In this document: positions 1 through 7,352 of the stretch, in pieces | Layout of the letters: each line of letters begins with the position of its first letter | Position numbering within the stretch: position 1 is the stretch's first letter | Source of the DNA: Haemophilus parainfluenzae | GTDB lineage: Bacteria; Pseudomonadota; Gammaproteobacteria; Enterobacterales; Pasteurellaceae | Assembly: GCF_003252755.1 (NCBI RefSeq) | Contig: NZ_QEPT01000002.1 | Coordinates: 186,001 to 250,000 of the forward strand | Direction: 5' to 3' | DNA: 64,000 nucleotides | Position numbers and translations under genes: made by a program | Notes under the pieces: generated by a model | Databases searched by the model: none | What the model was told of the DNA's origin: nothing | Seen by the model: only the letters and a program-made list of their open reading frames with translations

Positions 1-852
1 GCCGAGTTAATTATTGTGCCAAACTCAGCCTGTATTGGTAAAACCACTGCTGAGTTACAATTCCGCACAAAATACGGTTTAAATGTGGTTGGGATTAAGC
101 GAGATGGCCTGGTATTGAGTGATGCCTTTAAAGAAAAATATCGCTCAGGTGATTTGCTTTTAGTGATTGGTGATTGGCGACTTATTCAAGCGATGCGTGA
201 TCGTCGAAAAGATTTCCTGGTATTGAATTATCCGAAAGAAATGGAGCGTGCTGTGCCAGCTCAACGTCAAGCACCGCTTGCCTTATTATCTATTTTAACC
301 ATGGTAGTATTAATGGTTTCAGGTGTCGTGCCAAATGTTGTGGCAGCCTTAATTGGTTGTTTAATGTTGGCTTATTTTCGCTGTGTGGATGCTAAAAGTG
401 CTTATGACTCCATTCAATGGCCGAGCCTTATTTTGATTATCGGAATGATGCCATTTTCGACCGCACTTCAAAAAACTGGAGGAGTAGAGTTTGCCGTGAA
501 ATGGCTCACACAAATCATTGATGGATGGGGAATGTATCCTGTATTGATTGTGCTCTTTATATTTTGTGCATTAGTTGGACTGTTTATTTCGAATACAGCT
601 ACTGCAATTTTGATGGCACCCATTGCGATTTCTCTCGCAACCCAGCTTAATGTGTCTCCCGTGCCATTTGCAATGGTCGTGGCGATTGCGGCTTCAGCTG
701 CATTTATGACTCCAGTATCTTCTCCGGTGAATACCATGGTGGTGGGGCCAGGTGGCTATAAATTTGCTGATTTTATAAAAATTGGCGTACCTTTTACCTT
801 AATTGTTATGTTAGTGACTGTTTTTATTGTGCCAATATTATTTCCATTTTGA
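1..852 (+). CDS. SLC13-family anion/dicarboxylate transporter, C-terminal part (5' end outside window)
   Basis: The reading frame is open from base 1, so only the last 283 residues are visible. The first ~75 residues form a soluble segment ending in a typical RCK/TrkA-C fold (GDLLLVIGDWRLIQAM). Several hydrophobic segments follow, with SNTATAILMAPIAI and MTPVSSPVNTMVVGPGGYKF, which match the second ion/substrate-binding hairpin of the DASS (SLC13) family. An integral inner-membrane Na+-coupled anion or dicarboxylate symporter is therefore likely; the substrate cannot be read from sequence. The soluble domain between the two membrane halves is usual for the large bacterial members. No terminator is obvious after the stop codon. 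Confidence 0.8.
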   Translation, partial: AELIIVPNSACIGKTTAELQFRTKYGLNVVGIKRDGLVLSDAFKEKYRSGDLLLVIGDWRLIQAMRDRRKDFLVLNYPKEMERAVPAQRQAPLALLSILTMVVLMVSGVVPNVVAALIGCLMLAYFRCVDAKSAYDSIQWPSLILIIGMMPFSTALQKTGGVEFAVKWLTQIIDGWGMYPVLIVLFIFCALVGLFISNTATAILMAPIAISLATQLNVSPVPFAMVVAIAASAAFMTPVSSPVNTMVVGPGGYKFADFIKIGVPFTLIVMLVTVFIVPILFPF

Positions 853-984
853 TTAAAAGAGTAGTCCATTTTTGAGAGTTCTCCCTATGAAAGGGACAAA
901 TTTTTTGTTAGTAATTGCAAGAATAAGGTATCATTTTTCTAATTTCTTCCCTTTCCTTAACAATCCTATCCTATCAGGATATTC

Positions 985-1025
985 AGCACCAAAAGAATAA
1001 TTAGCACAAAGAGCACAGTGAGCAC
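985..1025. repeat. Four AGCAC pentamers in 9-nt phase
   Basis: AGCAC occurs at 985, 1003, 1012 and 1021, so all copies lie on a 9-nt grid with one step empty. This could be a small iteron-like or operator array upstream of the 170-residue gene, or chance. No protein is known to me for this motif. Confidence 0.35.
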
Positions 1026-1074
1026 CCTGTGTTTTTTGTAACAATTTGTTTTTTAATGAAAAAATAGCAGTTTG

Positions 1075-1124
1075 TTGAAATATATATACAATCTCAATAT
1101 TGTTAATTGTAATATATATTTCAA
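1075..1124. repeat. Long AT-rich inverted repeat
   Basis: The left arm 1075-1092 (TTGAAATATATATACAAT) pairs with the right arm 1106-1124, whose reverse complement differs only by one extra T. The 13-nt centre is also AT-rich. It lies about 130 bp upstream of the next gene. It may be an operator, a cruciform-forming site or a remnant mobile-element end. No T-run follows, so a terminator is unlikely. Confidence 0.55.
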
Positions 1125-1251
1125 TTCGATATTATTTATCGTGGTAATGATTGAGGTGTAACATTTTGCTTTTATTGAATAAATCATTGATATATATGGT
1201 TTTTTTGATAGTATTACTACGTTGATTGTCATATCTAATAAGGAGGAGTTT

Positions 1252-1764
1252 ATGACTACACAAAAAACAATTACTAATAGACGTAAATCAGTGGATGAAA
1301 GAAATAATGAGTTAATGAAAACTTTATGGACGGAAGAAGAATTAAAGAAAATCCCTAGATGGAACAGAAAAATTAATCATGGGTTTGCGACATTGCCAAG
1401 AGCTTTGCCATTAATAACATTAATACAAGATAAGTTATCTAATGGTAAACCGTTATCTTCTACATATCTAAGTTTATGGTTTAGAGGGAATGATGATGGA
1501 TTTATAAATATTAAAAACGAAAAAGATTTAGCTATTGAATCAGGATTTAGTGGTGAAAGAGCTGTTTCAACATGGAAATCGAGAATGAAGTTATTACAAA
1601 AATTTGGATTTATTGAAATCAAAAAAGGTTTAGAAAATGAATTTCAATATATTTTATTAATTAATCCTTTTATTGCGATTCATAAATTAAAAGATACTAT
1701 TCAAGAAGGATTGTATACAAAGTTAGCTGAAAGAATGTTAGAAGTAGGTTCCAAATGGGATTAA
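1252..1764 (+). CDS. Unrecognised 170-residue protein, possible winged-helix DNA-binding or replication-like protein
   Basis: I do not recognise this family. The chosen ATG has a strong AAGGAGGAG a few bases upstream; an in-frame TTG at 1222 precedes that site and is less likely. The N-terminus is basic (TITNRRKSVDERN). The middle contains YLSLWFRGNDDGF and the stretch EKDLAIESGFSGERAVSTWK, followed by LLQKFGFIEIKK, which read like a recognition helix and wing of a winged-helix domain as seen in plasmid or ICE replication-type proteins. That fold assignment is inference. The gene is AT-rich compared with its neighbours, is preceded by a repeat-rich intergenic region and is followed after 9 bp by a tiny ORF, all suggesting acquired DNA. 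Confidence 0.6.
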   Translation: MTTQKTITNRRKSVDERNNELMKTLWTEEELKKIPRWNRKINHGFATLPRALPLITLIQDKLSNGKPLSSTYLSLWFRGNDDGFINIKNEKDLAIESGFSGERAVSTWKSRMKLLQKFGFIEIKKGLENEFQYILLINPFIAIHKLKDTIQEGLYTKLAERMLEVGSKWD

Positions 1765-1773
1765 GGAGTGATT

Positions 1774-1887
1774 ATGAAAAGATATATTAAGCATTTATTA
1801 GTTATTATATTAGTGTTTGTTTCTCCGCAGAGCTTTATACATATAGATAATCATATTTTTATTACGAACATTACTGTTACTTTATAG
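1774..1887 (+). CDS. Small 37-residue hydrophobic ORF following the accessory gene
   Basis: ATG is preceded by AAGGAG at 1763-1768, which overlaps the previous stop codon, so the two ORFs look translationally linked. The product begins MKRYIKHLLVIILVFVSPQS, a basic start plus a hydrophobic segment that could be a signal peptide or single membrane helix, followed by about 17 residues. It may be a genuine small membrane peptide or the 5' remnant of a longer secreted protein. No homologue comes to mind. Confidence 0.4.
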   Translation: MKRYIKHLLVIILVFVSPQSFIHIDNHIFITNITVTL

Positions 1888-1982
1888 ACCTTTAAATAGG
1901 TGAGAAAGTTAATTTTTCCTATTGTTGTATTGAAAAATATAGAAATTTTTATATTAAACCATGAATTTTTTAGTGAATAAAT

Positions 1983-2014
1983 AAAAGAGCGGTCAAAATT
2001 GACCGCTCTTTTTA
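1983..2014. terminator. Bidirectional terminator made of paired AAGAGCGGT signals
   Basis: Perfect inverted repeat AAAAGAGCGGTCAA/TTGACCGCTCTTTT followed by T-runs in both directions. It ends aspA on the minus strand and can end the accessory pair on the plus strand. The arms carry a one-base variant of the Haemophilus uptake signal. Confidence 0.8.
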
Positions 2015-2027
2015 TCTCTCAGCGAGA

Positions 2028-3446
2028 TTATTTATTTAATTTCGCTTTGTAAGTTGGGTTCATTAAGTTTTCTACAGAAAGGATGTCATCCAATTGTTCT
2101 TTCGTTAATAAACCTTTTTCTAATACCACTTCACGTACGCCTTTACCTGTTTGAGCACAGATTTTACCGACTAAGTCACCGTTGTGGTGGCCGATGAATG
2201 GGTTCAAGTAAGTCACGATACCGATAGAATTGTAAACGTAGTTTTCACAAGTTTCTTTGTTTACGGTAATGCCATCAACACATTTATCGCGTAAGTTCAC
2301 ACATGCGTTGCCTAAAATCTCAATAGATTCAAACATTGCTTGTACGATAACTGGCTCCATTACGTTTAATTGTAATTGACCCGCTTCTGATGCGAAGGTC
2401 ACAGTTGTATCGTTACCAATTACTTTAAAGCATACTTGGTTAACCACTTCAGGCACAACTGGATTTACTTTTGCTGGCATGATAGAGGAACCCGCTTGTA
2501 ATTCAGGTAAGTTAATTTCTTTAATACCTGCACGAGGACCAGAAGAAAGTAAACGTAAGTCATTACAGATTTTTGATAATTTCACTGCTGTGCGTTTTAA
2601 TGCACCGTGAACAGAAACGTAGTCACCGCAGTCTGAAGTTGCTTCGATTAAGTTCTCAGCACCCGTGCAATGTAATCCAGTTACATTAGATAAGTGTTTA
2701 ACAACAGAAGGTACATAACCTTGTGGAGTATTTAAGCCAGTACCAATTGCAGTTGCGCCCATGTTTACTTCTAGTAAGTGTGCCGCAGCTGCTTTTAAAT
2801 GTTTCACTTCTTCAGCCATTAATACAGCAAAAGCTTTGAATTCTTGACCCACAGTCATTGGTACAGCATCTTGTAATTGGGTACGGCCCATTTTTAATAC
2901 TTTCTCGAATTCTTTCGCTTTATTTTCAAAACCTTGTTGCAAATAAGCAACTTTTTCAAGAAGTTTAGCTACGCTGTTGTAAACCGCAATATGGAAACCG
3001 GTAGGGTATGCGTCATTAGTTGATTGGCTCGCATTCACATGATCCATTGGGTCAAGGTATTTATATTCCCCTTTTTTGTGACCTAAAATTTCTAATGCTA
3101 AGTTTGCAATCACTTCGTTGGTATTCATGTTTACAGAAGTACCCGCGCCACCTTGATAAATATCAGATGGGAACTGATCTAAACATTTACCGTTTATTAA
3201 TACTTCATCACAAGCTTTTACAATGGCTTCTGCGATGTTTTGTGGAATCGCACCCAATTCACCGTTAGCTAATGCAGCTGCTTTTTTCACCATTACCATG
3301 CCGCGTACAAATTCTGGTACATCAGAAATGGTCACATTAGAAATGTTGAAGTTTTCGACCGCTCTTAAGGTATGGATACCCCAGTATGCATCTGCTGGCA
3401 CATCACGTTCACCTAATAAATCCACTTCTTTTCTGTATTGAGTCAT
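2028..3446 (-). CDS. aspA: Aspartate ammonia-lyase (aspartase)
   Basis: This cytoplasmic enzyme interconverts L-aspartate with fumarate plus ammonium, feeding fumarate respiration and nitrogen supply. The 472-residue product is normal length for the fumarase/aspartase superfamily. It has the signature loop [15 protein letters not shown] with the catalytic serine, plus the substrate-binding [13 protein letters not shown] and [11 protein letters not shown] segments. I chose the ATG at 3446 because AGGAAAGGTG lies just upstream; an in-frame GTG at 3455 sits inside that ribosome binding site. A CRP-like site lies upstream. The gene follows the urease operon on the same strand and has its own promoter region and terminator. 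Confidence 0.96.
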   Translation of the reverse strand: MTQYRKEVDLLGERDVPADAYWGIHTLRAVENFNISNVTISDVPEFVRGMVMVKKAAALANGELGAIPQNIAEAIVKACDEVLINGKCLDQFPSDIYQGGAGTSVNMNTNEVIANLALEILGHKKGEYKYLDPMDHVNASQSTNDAYPTGFHIAVYNSVAKLLEKVAYLQQGFENKAKEFEKVLKMGRTQLQDAVPMTVGQEFKAFAVLMAEEVKHLKAAAAHLLEVNMGATAIGTGLNTPQGYVPSVVKHLSNVTGLHCTGAENLIEATSDCGDYVSVHGALKRTAVKLSKICNDLRLLSSGPRAGIKEINLPELQAGSSIMPAKVNPVVPEVVNQVCFKVIGNDTTVTFASEAGQLQLNVMEPVIVQAMFESIEILGNACVNLRDKCVDGITVNKETCENYVYNSIGIVTYLNPFIGHHNGDLVGKICAQTGKGVREVVLEKGLLTKEQLDDILSVENLMNPTYKAKLNK

Positions 3447-3508
3447 TTTAATCACCTTTCCTGGTTGTTAATTAATTTGAGGTAATTATAGGAATTTAAA
3501 TTGAAAAT

Positions 3509-3530
3509 AAATTTGACGTGGATCACATTT
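3509..3530. promoter_or_regulatory. CRP-like binding site upstream of aspA
   Basis: A 22-bp site reads AAATTTGA-CGTGGA-TCACATTT, one mismatch from the TGTGA-N6-TCACA core with matching AT flanks. It lies about 63 bp upstream of the aspA start. CRP control of aspartase is well known in enterics; here it is inference from the motif. Confidence 0.65.
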
Positions 3531-3607
3531 CAAATAAGACGTATAAGAGATATTTTCATTTCTCGCATAAATTTTTTTAGGGGAAACATCACTTAGTAAT
3601 ATTAATT

Positions 3608-4420
3608 TTATACTAATTTTAGTTGCTCACTGATCTTCTCAAAGAGCTTTTGAATGAGCTCTGCACGATAGCCAAGCACTCGTAGAATAAGTCCACCTTC
3701 ATTTAATTGAGAAATGCCAATCAGTAGCGATTTTTCGCTTTCCTGCTGTTGAAGTGTTTGGACGATTTGCTTAATATCAGTTTGCGTTTTATGTAAATTG
3801 AGATAAACCAATGAGCCTTGATGTGAAAAATCTTCCATTTGGCTTAATGCGGTCAATTTCATTTGTGCTGGCTGCCATTGAATACAATCCAAAACAAGCG
3901 GTTTAGTTTGCCCATTGTTTTGCAAAAGCTGAACTTTCAGATGAGAAGAAAATTGACGAAATTCAAAACGTTCATTATTTGCTACTCGACCAATAGCTAC
4001 AATCTCGCCGTAAATCAGAGTGCTATTGGGCAGCATATTGATGAATGTTTTTTGTTTAAGTGCAGAATCCTTATGCAATACCAATGGGTGGGGCAAATAA
4101 AATAAACGGCTATTCTCTTCAAGCTGAATGAACGTGTTTTGTTCAGCAAAATCGCCTTCATTCATCGCCTGAACACGGGTAAAAGCTTGCGTATTTAAAG
4201 AAAGTGCGGTTGATTCTGCGAGCGTTATTTGAATATTGATACAATCCCGAGATAAGAGCCCAGGCGAAGAAGACATCTGAATGGCATTAAGTCCATTTGT
4301 CCAAGAATCGGCATAAGCAGGTAACGTCATCACTTTAAAAGGTGGAGTGGCAAAATACTCCGCAATCTGAGTTTTACCGCTTGAAGAAAGTTTAGTTGAG
4401 AGTTTTAGCGTACTGTTCAT
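3608..4420 (-). CDS. ureD: Urease accessory protein UreD (UreH)
   Basis: This is the last gene of the urease operon. UreD binds the UreABC apoenzyme and recruits UreF and UreG for nickel insertion. The 270 residues are normal for the family, and the N-terminus contains the familiar TPPFKVMTLPAY and SSPGLLSRDCINIQITL segments that match the UreD consensus (G-LL-GD-). An uptake signal is embedded in the coding region at 4202-4210. It lies 52 bp after ureG with a short GC-rich hairpin in the gap. No nickel transporter gene follows; aspA is next. Confidence 0.92.
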   Translation of the reverse strand: MNSTLKLSTKLSSSGKTQIAEYFATPPFKVMTLPAYADSWTNGLNAIQMSSSPGLLSRDCINIQITLAESTALSLNTQAFTRVQAMNEGDFAEQNTFIQLEENSRLFYLPHPLVLHKDSALKQKTFINMLPNSTLIYGEIVAIGRVANNERFEFRQFSSHLKVQLLQNNGQTKPLVLDCIQWQPAQMKLTALSQMEDFSHQGSLVYLNLHKTQTDIKQIVQTLQQQESEKSLLIGISQLNEGGLILRVLGYRAELIQKLFEKISEQLKLV

Positions 4421-4441
4421 AATTGATTAAATTTGTAAAAT

Positions 4442-4464
4442 TCCCCTCTCAAAAGAAGAGAGGG
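4442..4464. repeat. Short hairpin in the ureG-ureD gap, REP-like
   Basis: CCCCTCTC-aaaagaa-GAGAGGGG is an inverted repeat of 8 bp per arm. It resembles the CCCCTCTTT/AAAGAGGGG hairpin of the repeats elsewhere in this operon. It could slow or partly end transcription before ureD, or protect the upstream mRNA. Confidence 0.55.
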
Positions 4465-4472
4465 GAGCATAC

Positions 4473-5108
4473 CTATCTCACTAATGCTTTTGGCTCTTCC
4501 ACATTTTTCAATAAGGCGTATTTTTCAATCCAACCAATTACACCATCTAAATTTTCTTTCTTCATTAAGTTGGTAAAGATAAATGGTTGACCGTTACGCA
4601 TACAGCGTGCATCACGTTCCATGACACTTAAATCAGCGCCAACAAATGGGGCGAGATCAGTTTTGTTAATCACTAATAAGTCTGAACGGGTAATACCTGG
4701 TCCACCTTTACGCGGAATTTTTTCGCCTTGCGCCACGTCAATCACGAAAATAGTCACATCGGCTAAATCGGGGCTAAAAGTCGCAGATAAGTTATCACCA
4801 CCAGATTCAATAAAGACGATTTCTACATCAGGGAAGCGTGCAACCATTTCATCGACAGCTTCTAAGTTCATAGACGCATCTTCACGAATTGCCGTATGTG
4901 GGCAGCCGCCTGTTTCCACGCCCATAATACGCTCTGGCGGAAGTAGGCTATTTTTCGTTAAAAATTCCGCATCTTCTTGGGTATAGATATCGTTAGTAAT
5001 TACTGCCACGCTGTAGCGACTTGCGATTTCACGAGTCAGTTTTTCAATTAACGCCGTTTTGCCTGCACCAACAGGGCCAGCAACGCCAATTTTAATGTAG
5101 TTACGCAT
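4473..5108 (-). CDS. ureG: Urease accessory GTPase UreG
   Basis: SIMIBI-class GTPase that supplies energy and nickel for urease active-site assembly. The 211-residue product has the P-loop [12 protein letters not shown] near the N-terminus, the nickel-binding metal motif CPH in [15 protein letters not shown], the switch region [17 protein letters not shown], and the guanine-specificity motif NKTDLAP. All hallmark residues are present. It starts 82 bp after ureF ends; an imperfect hairpin occupies that gap. It acts with UreE, UreF and UreD encoded on either side. Confidence 0.96.
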   Translation of the reverse strand: MRNYIKIGVAGPVGAGKTALIEKLTREIASRYSVAVITNDIYTQEDAEFLTKNSLLPPERIMGVETGGCPHTAIREDASMNLEAVDEMVARFPDVEIVFIESGGDNLSATFSPDLADVTIFVIDVAQGEKIPRKGGPGITRSDLLVINKTDLAPFVGADLSVMERDARCMRNGQPFIFTNLMKKENLDGVIGWIEKYALLKNVEEPKALVR

Positions 5109-5127
5109 AATGTTCCTTTTGTGTTGA

Positions 5128-5162
5128 TTATCGTAGAGGTGCTTTTATATCCTCAACGATAA
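5128..5162. repeat. Inverted repeat in the ureF-ureG gap
   Basis: TTATCGTAGAGG (5128-5139) pairs with CCTCAACGATAA (5151-5162) with one mismatch. There is no T-run in the operon direction. It may be an mRNA-processing or stability hairpin. Confidence 0.45.
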
Positions 5163-5190
5163 GTAAAAATTCAATCAAAAATGACCGCTC

Positions 5191-5898
5191 TTACGACATA
5201 TAAAGTCGCGTATAAAGCACTTCGTGCTGCATGGAACGGATGTCATTTGCGAGAGTTGCTGCACCCAGCCACTCAAGATTGGGCTCAAGGCTTAATTCGA
5301 CAGCTTGCAAGAGCGCACTACGCAAATCAAACAGAATATCTTGCCCATCCATTTGGCTGAGCGGAATGAGTTTCACGCCATTGGTAATGGTGCCGACTGC
5401 CGCATTGTAGTAAAACGCATACAGGGTATCCGCTTTGCTGAGCCCCATCGCTTGCGCCACCATCGCAAACACAATCGGGAAATAGCCTTGTACGGTTTTA
5501 TTTTGAATCGCTTGCTGAAATTGGCTCAACATTGGGTGTTGTTCATAGCGGATAAAAATTTTTAATAACCGTACGCCGAGTTTAAAACTGCCTTCGCGAC
5601 TTTCTCGCGCAATTTTGGTCGCAGATAGCGAATGGTCTAATTCGCACAGACGGTCAAAATCATTGGTAGCCATGGCTTCAAATGCGAGCGAAAGATAAGC
5701 GCCATCATTATACACCCAGTTTTGAAAAAGCTGGGTTTGTACATATTCTTCTAGGCTTGGTTTTGTCGCAACAACACCTTGTTGAACAAAGGTTTCTAAA
5801 CCGTTTGAATGGTTAAAGCCCCCGATTGGCAAAGTGGGGTCAACCAAGTGCAACAATGCGCCTAAATCTGCCAGGCTTCGGTTTAATGCTGGTGCCAA
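5191..5898 (-). CDS. ureF: Urease accessory protein UreF
   Basis: UreF works in the UreDFG complex that carbamylates the active-site lysine and inserts nickel. The 235-residue product has the family N-terminal pattern LLHLVDPTLPIGGFNHSNGLETFV and is all-helical in character. The start is a TTG at 5896-5898, which overlaps the 3' end of ureE by 16 nt; I see no ATG upstream of the conserved region, so translational coupling with ureE is likely. The protein ends 82 bp before ureG. Confidence 0.9.
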   Translation of the reverse strand: MAPALNRSLADLGALLHLVDPTLPIGGFNHSNGLETFVQQGVVATKPSLEEYVQTQLFQNWVYNDGAYLSLAFEAMATNDFDRLCELDHSLSATKIARESREGSFKLGVRLLKIFIRYEQHPMLSQFQQAIQNKTVQGYFPIVFAMVAQAMGLSKADTLYAFYYNAAVGTITNGVKLIPLSQMDGQDILFDLRSALLQAVELSLEPNLEWLGAATLANDIRSMQHEVLYTRLYMS

Positions 5899-6440
5899 TT
5901 GCCGTCTCCATGGTGGTGATAGCCATGATGCTCATGCGAATGACCATGCGAATGCCCGTGCCCTTGTGCAGAATTTGCTCTTAACGCTTGGCTTAAACGG
6001 CGTTCTGCTTTTTGCGGATGAAATCCCGCGGCTTGTAACCATTCGAACATCGGCTTATCGTAAGGTAATGTCACTTCATCACCATCTAAAAAGAGTGGCG
6101 AATGTTTATTACCGATCTCATAACAAGCCCGAGCCATTTCAGGCAAGGTTTTCGGCGATAGCACAATCACTTCACTCGGTAAAATTTCAATCGCAATGAC
6201 TAACTCATCGCTGATAAACACCACATCATCGTGCTTTAAACGTTGTCCTTCTTTGAGTAGGCGAAATGCCACTTCACGCCCGGTATTTGTAGTTTTACGC
6301 AGGATGTTGCGCTCACTCTCATACCACTGCAATGCAACACGTTCAATGGTTTGATGTGTAATCTTGCCTTCTGATTGAAGACTAGTTAAATCGCCTAAAA
6401 TGGTATCCATAATAGGCAGAATGGGGTTGAGGATTTTCAT
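5883..6440 (-). CDS. ureE: Urease nickel metallochaperone UreE
   Basis: UreE delivers nickel to the urease assembly complex. The 185-residue protein has the two expected domains and ends in a histidine-rich tail from about residue 160 (HGHSHGHSHEHHGYHHHGDG), which binds several nickel ions. It overlaps ureF by 16 nt. Upstream, instead of directly following ureC as in the usual ureABCEFGD order, it is separated from ureC by a GST-like gene and a palindromic repeat element. Confidence 0.94.
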   Translation of the reverse strand: MKILNPILPIMDTILGDLTSLQSEGKITHQTIERVALQWYESERNILRKTTNTGREVAFRLLKEGQRLKHDDVVFISDELVIAIEILPSEVIVLSPKTLPEMARACYEIGNKHSPLFLDGDEVTLPYDKPMFEWLQAAGFHPQKAERRLSQALRANSAQGHGHSHGHSHEHHGYHHHGDGNWHQH

Positions 6441-6473
6441 TTTTATATTACTTATTTTCTTCGTTAATTAAGT

Positions 6474-6637
6474 CTGCCAAATCTCCCCTTCCCCTCTTTG
6501 CTAAAGAGGGGATTTTCTTTATAAATTTGCTGTCATCTGACTAATTTATATTTGCCATATCAAAGTAGAACAATGATATAAAATCTCGCTCATTCTTCCC
6601 CCCTCTTTAGCAAAGAGGGGAAGGGGAGATTTGGCAG
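6474..6637. repeat. MITE/REP-like element with 38-bp perfect inverted ends
   Basis: The left end 6474-6511 (starts CTGCCAAATCTCCCCTTCCC) and right end 6600-6637 are perfect reverse complements over 38 bp. Each end itself contains the hairpin CCCCTCTTTGCTAAAGAGGGG shape. The 88-bp centre is AT-rich and non-coding. Two related copies in opposite arrangement lie at 9431-9539. It sits inside the urease operon between the GST-like gene and ureE, so it is transcribed and should form a stable structure. Confidence 0.8.
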
Positions 6638-6694
6638 AATAAAAAACAGAGAAATTAGGTTATTTAGATCAATTTCATGACGCAACAAAAATGG

Positions 6695-7315
6695 TTACAA
6701 AGTTGGCTTTGTTTCTCTTAAAACCTCATATTTTTTATTCATCTCTGCTGCCCAATCGGTTAAATTTGGAAATTCTTTTGCAAGATCTAACCCAATTTTT
6801 TCTGCTCTAAACAAGAACCAATCAATGACTGCAACAGCCGTTAACGTACCAATGTTTAATTCCGTGCCAAACGATTTTAAATCTTGCTCTAGTCTTGCAA
6901 AACTTTGACGATTGCGCTCAATCAGTTGTTGATGGCGAGCTGTCCAGCATTCACTTTCAGGGCGAAGCATTTTTTCAGCCATCATCGGCACGGTGTTTTC
7001 CATAATGCCATCTGCTAAGTTATGTAAGGCGAGCGCCGCCCAACGTGGCTTACCACTTTCTGGAATGAGTTTAGGCTCTACCTTGCCTTTTTGGTCGAGA
7101 TATTCGCAAATCAGCAAACTGCCATAAAGCCAATTACCACAATTACGTTCTAACGCTGGCACTCTACCAAGAGGATTCGCCTGATTATGCGGAGAGCTTG
7201 CATCAAATGATGAACCAATTTTAATCAGTTCTGTTTTGTCTAATAGTTGTTGATATTTCAACGTTACCAGCACTTTACGTACATATGGACTGGTGGTGGA
7301 GTACCAAAGTTTCAT
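6695..7315 (-). CDS. Glutathione S-transferase-like protein inserted in the urease operon
   Basis: The 206-residue product has a thioredoxin-fold N-terminal domain: KLWYSTTSPYVRKVLVTLKY at the start, NPLGRVPAL with the conserved cis-proline near residue 53, and an acidic/serine glutathione site (GSLLICEYLD). A helical C-terminal domain follows. It resembles small bacterial GSTs of the YibF type. It starts 37 bp after ureC and is on the same strand, so it is probably cotranscribed with urease genes although it has no known role in urease maturation. A repeat element separates it from ureE. Function in the operon is unknown; a thiol or nickel-stress role is speculation. Confidence 0.82.
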   Translation of the reverse strand: MKLWYSTTSPYVRKVLVTLKYQQLLDKTELIKIGSSFDASSPHNQANPLGRVPALERNCGNWLYGSLLICEYLDQKGKVEPKLIPESGKPRWAALALHNLADGIMENTVPMMAEKMLRPESECWTARHQQLIERNRQSFARLEQDLKSFGTELNIGTLTAVAVIDWFLFRAEKIGLDLAKEFPNLTDWAAEMNKKYEVLRETKPTL

Positions 7316-7352
7316 TGTAAATTCTCCTTAAATTTTGACCGCTCTTTTCTGC

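Larger units (their letters stand above)
853..1251. other. AT-rich 399-bp intergenic region with repeats
   Basis: There is no gene here. The stretch holds four AGCAC pentamers in 9-nt phase (985-1025) and a long inverted repeat (1075-1124), both listed separately. It then runs through AT-rich sequence to a strong ribosome binding site at 1240-1248 for the next gene. Base composition is clearly more AT-rich than the flanking core genes, which suggests an acquired segment starts here. Confidence 0.6.

Noticed and set aside
1222-1251. TTG start extending the 170-residue accessory protein
   Set aside because: The strong AAGGAGGAG lies between TTG and ATG 1252, so ATG is the better start.
4621-4986. 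121-codon plus-strand ORF within ureG
   Set aside because: Antisense shadow of the conserved UreG frame with no independent support.
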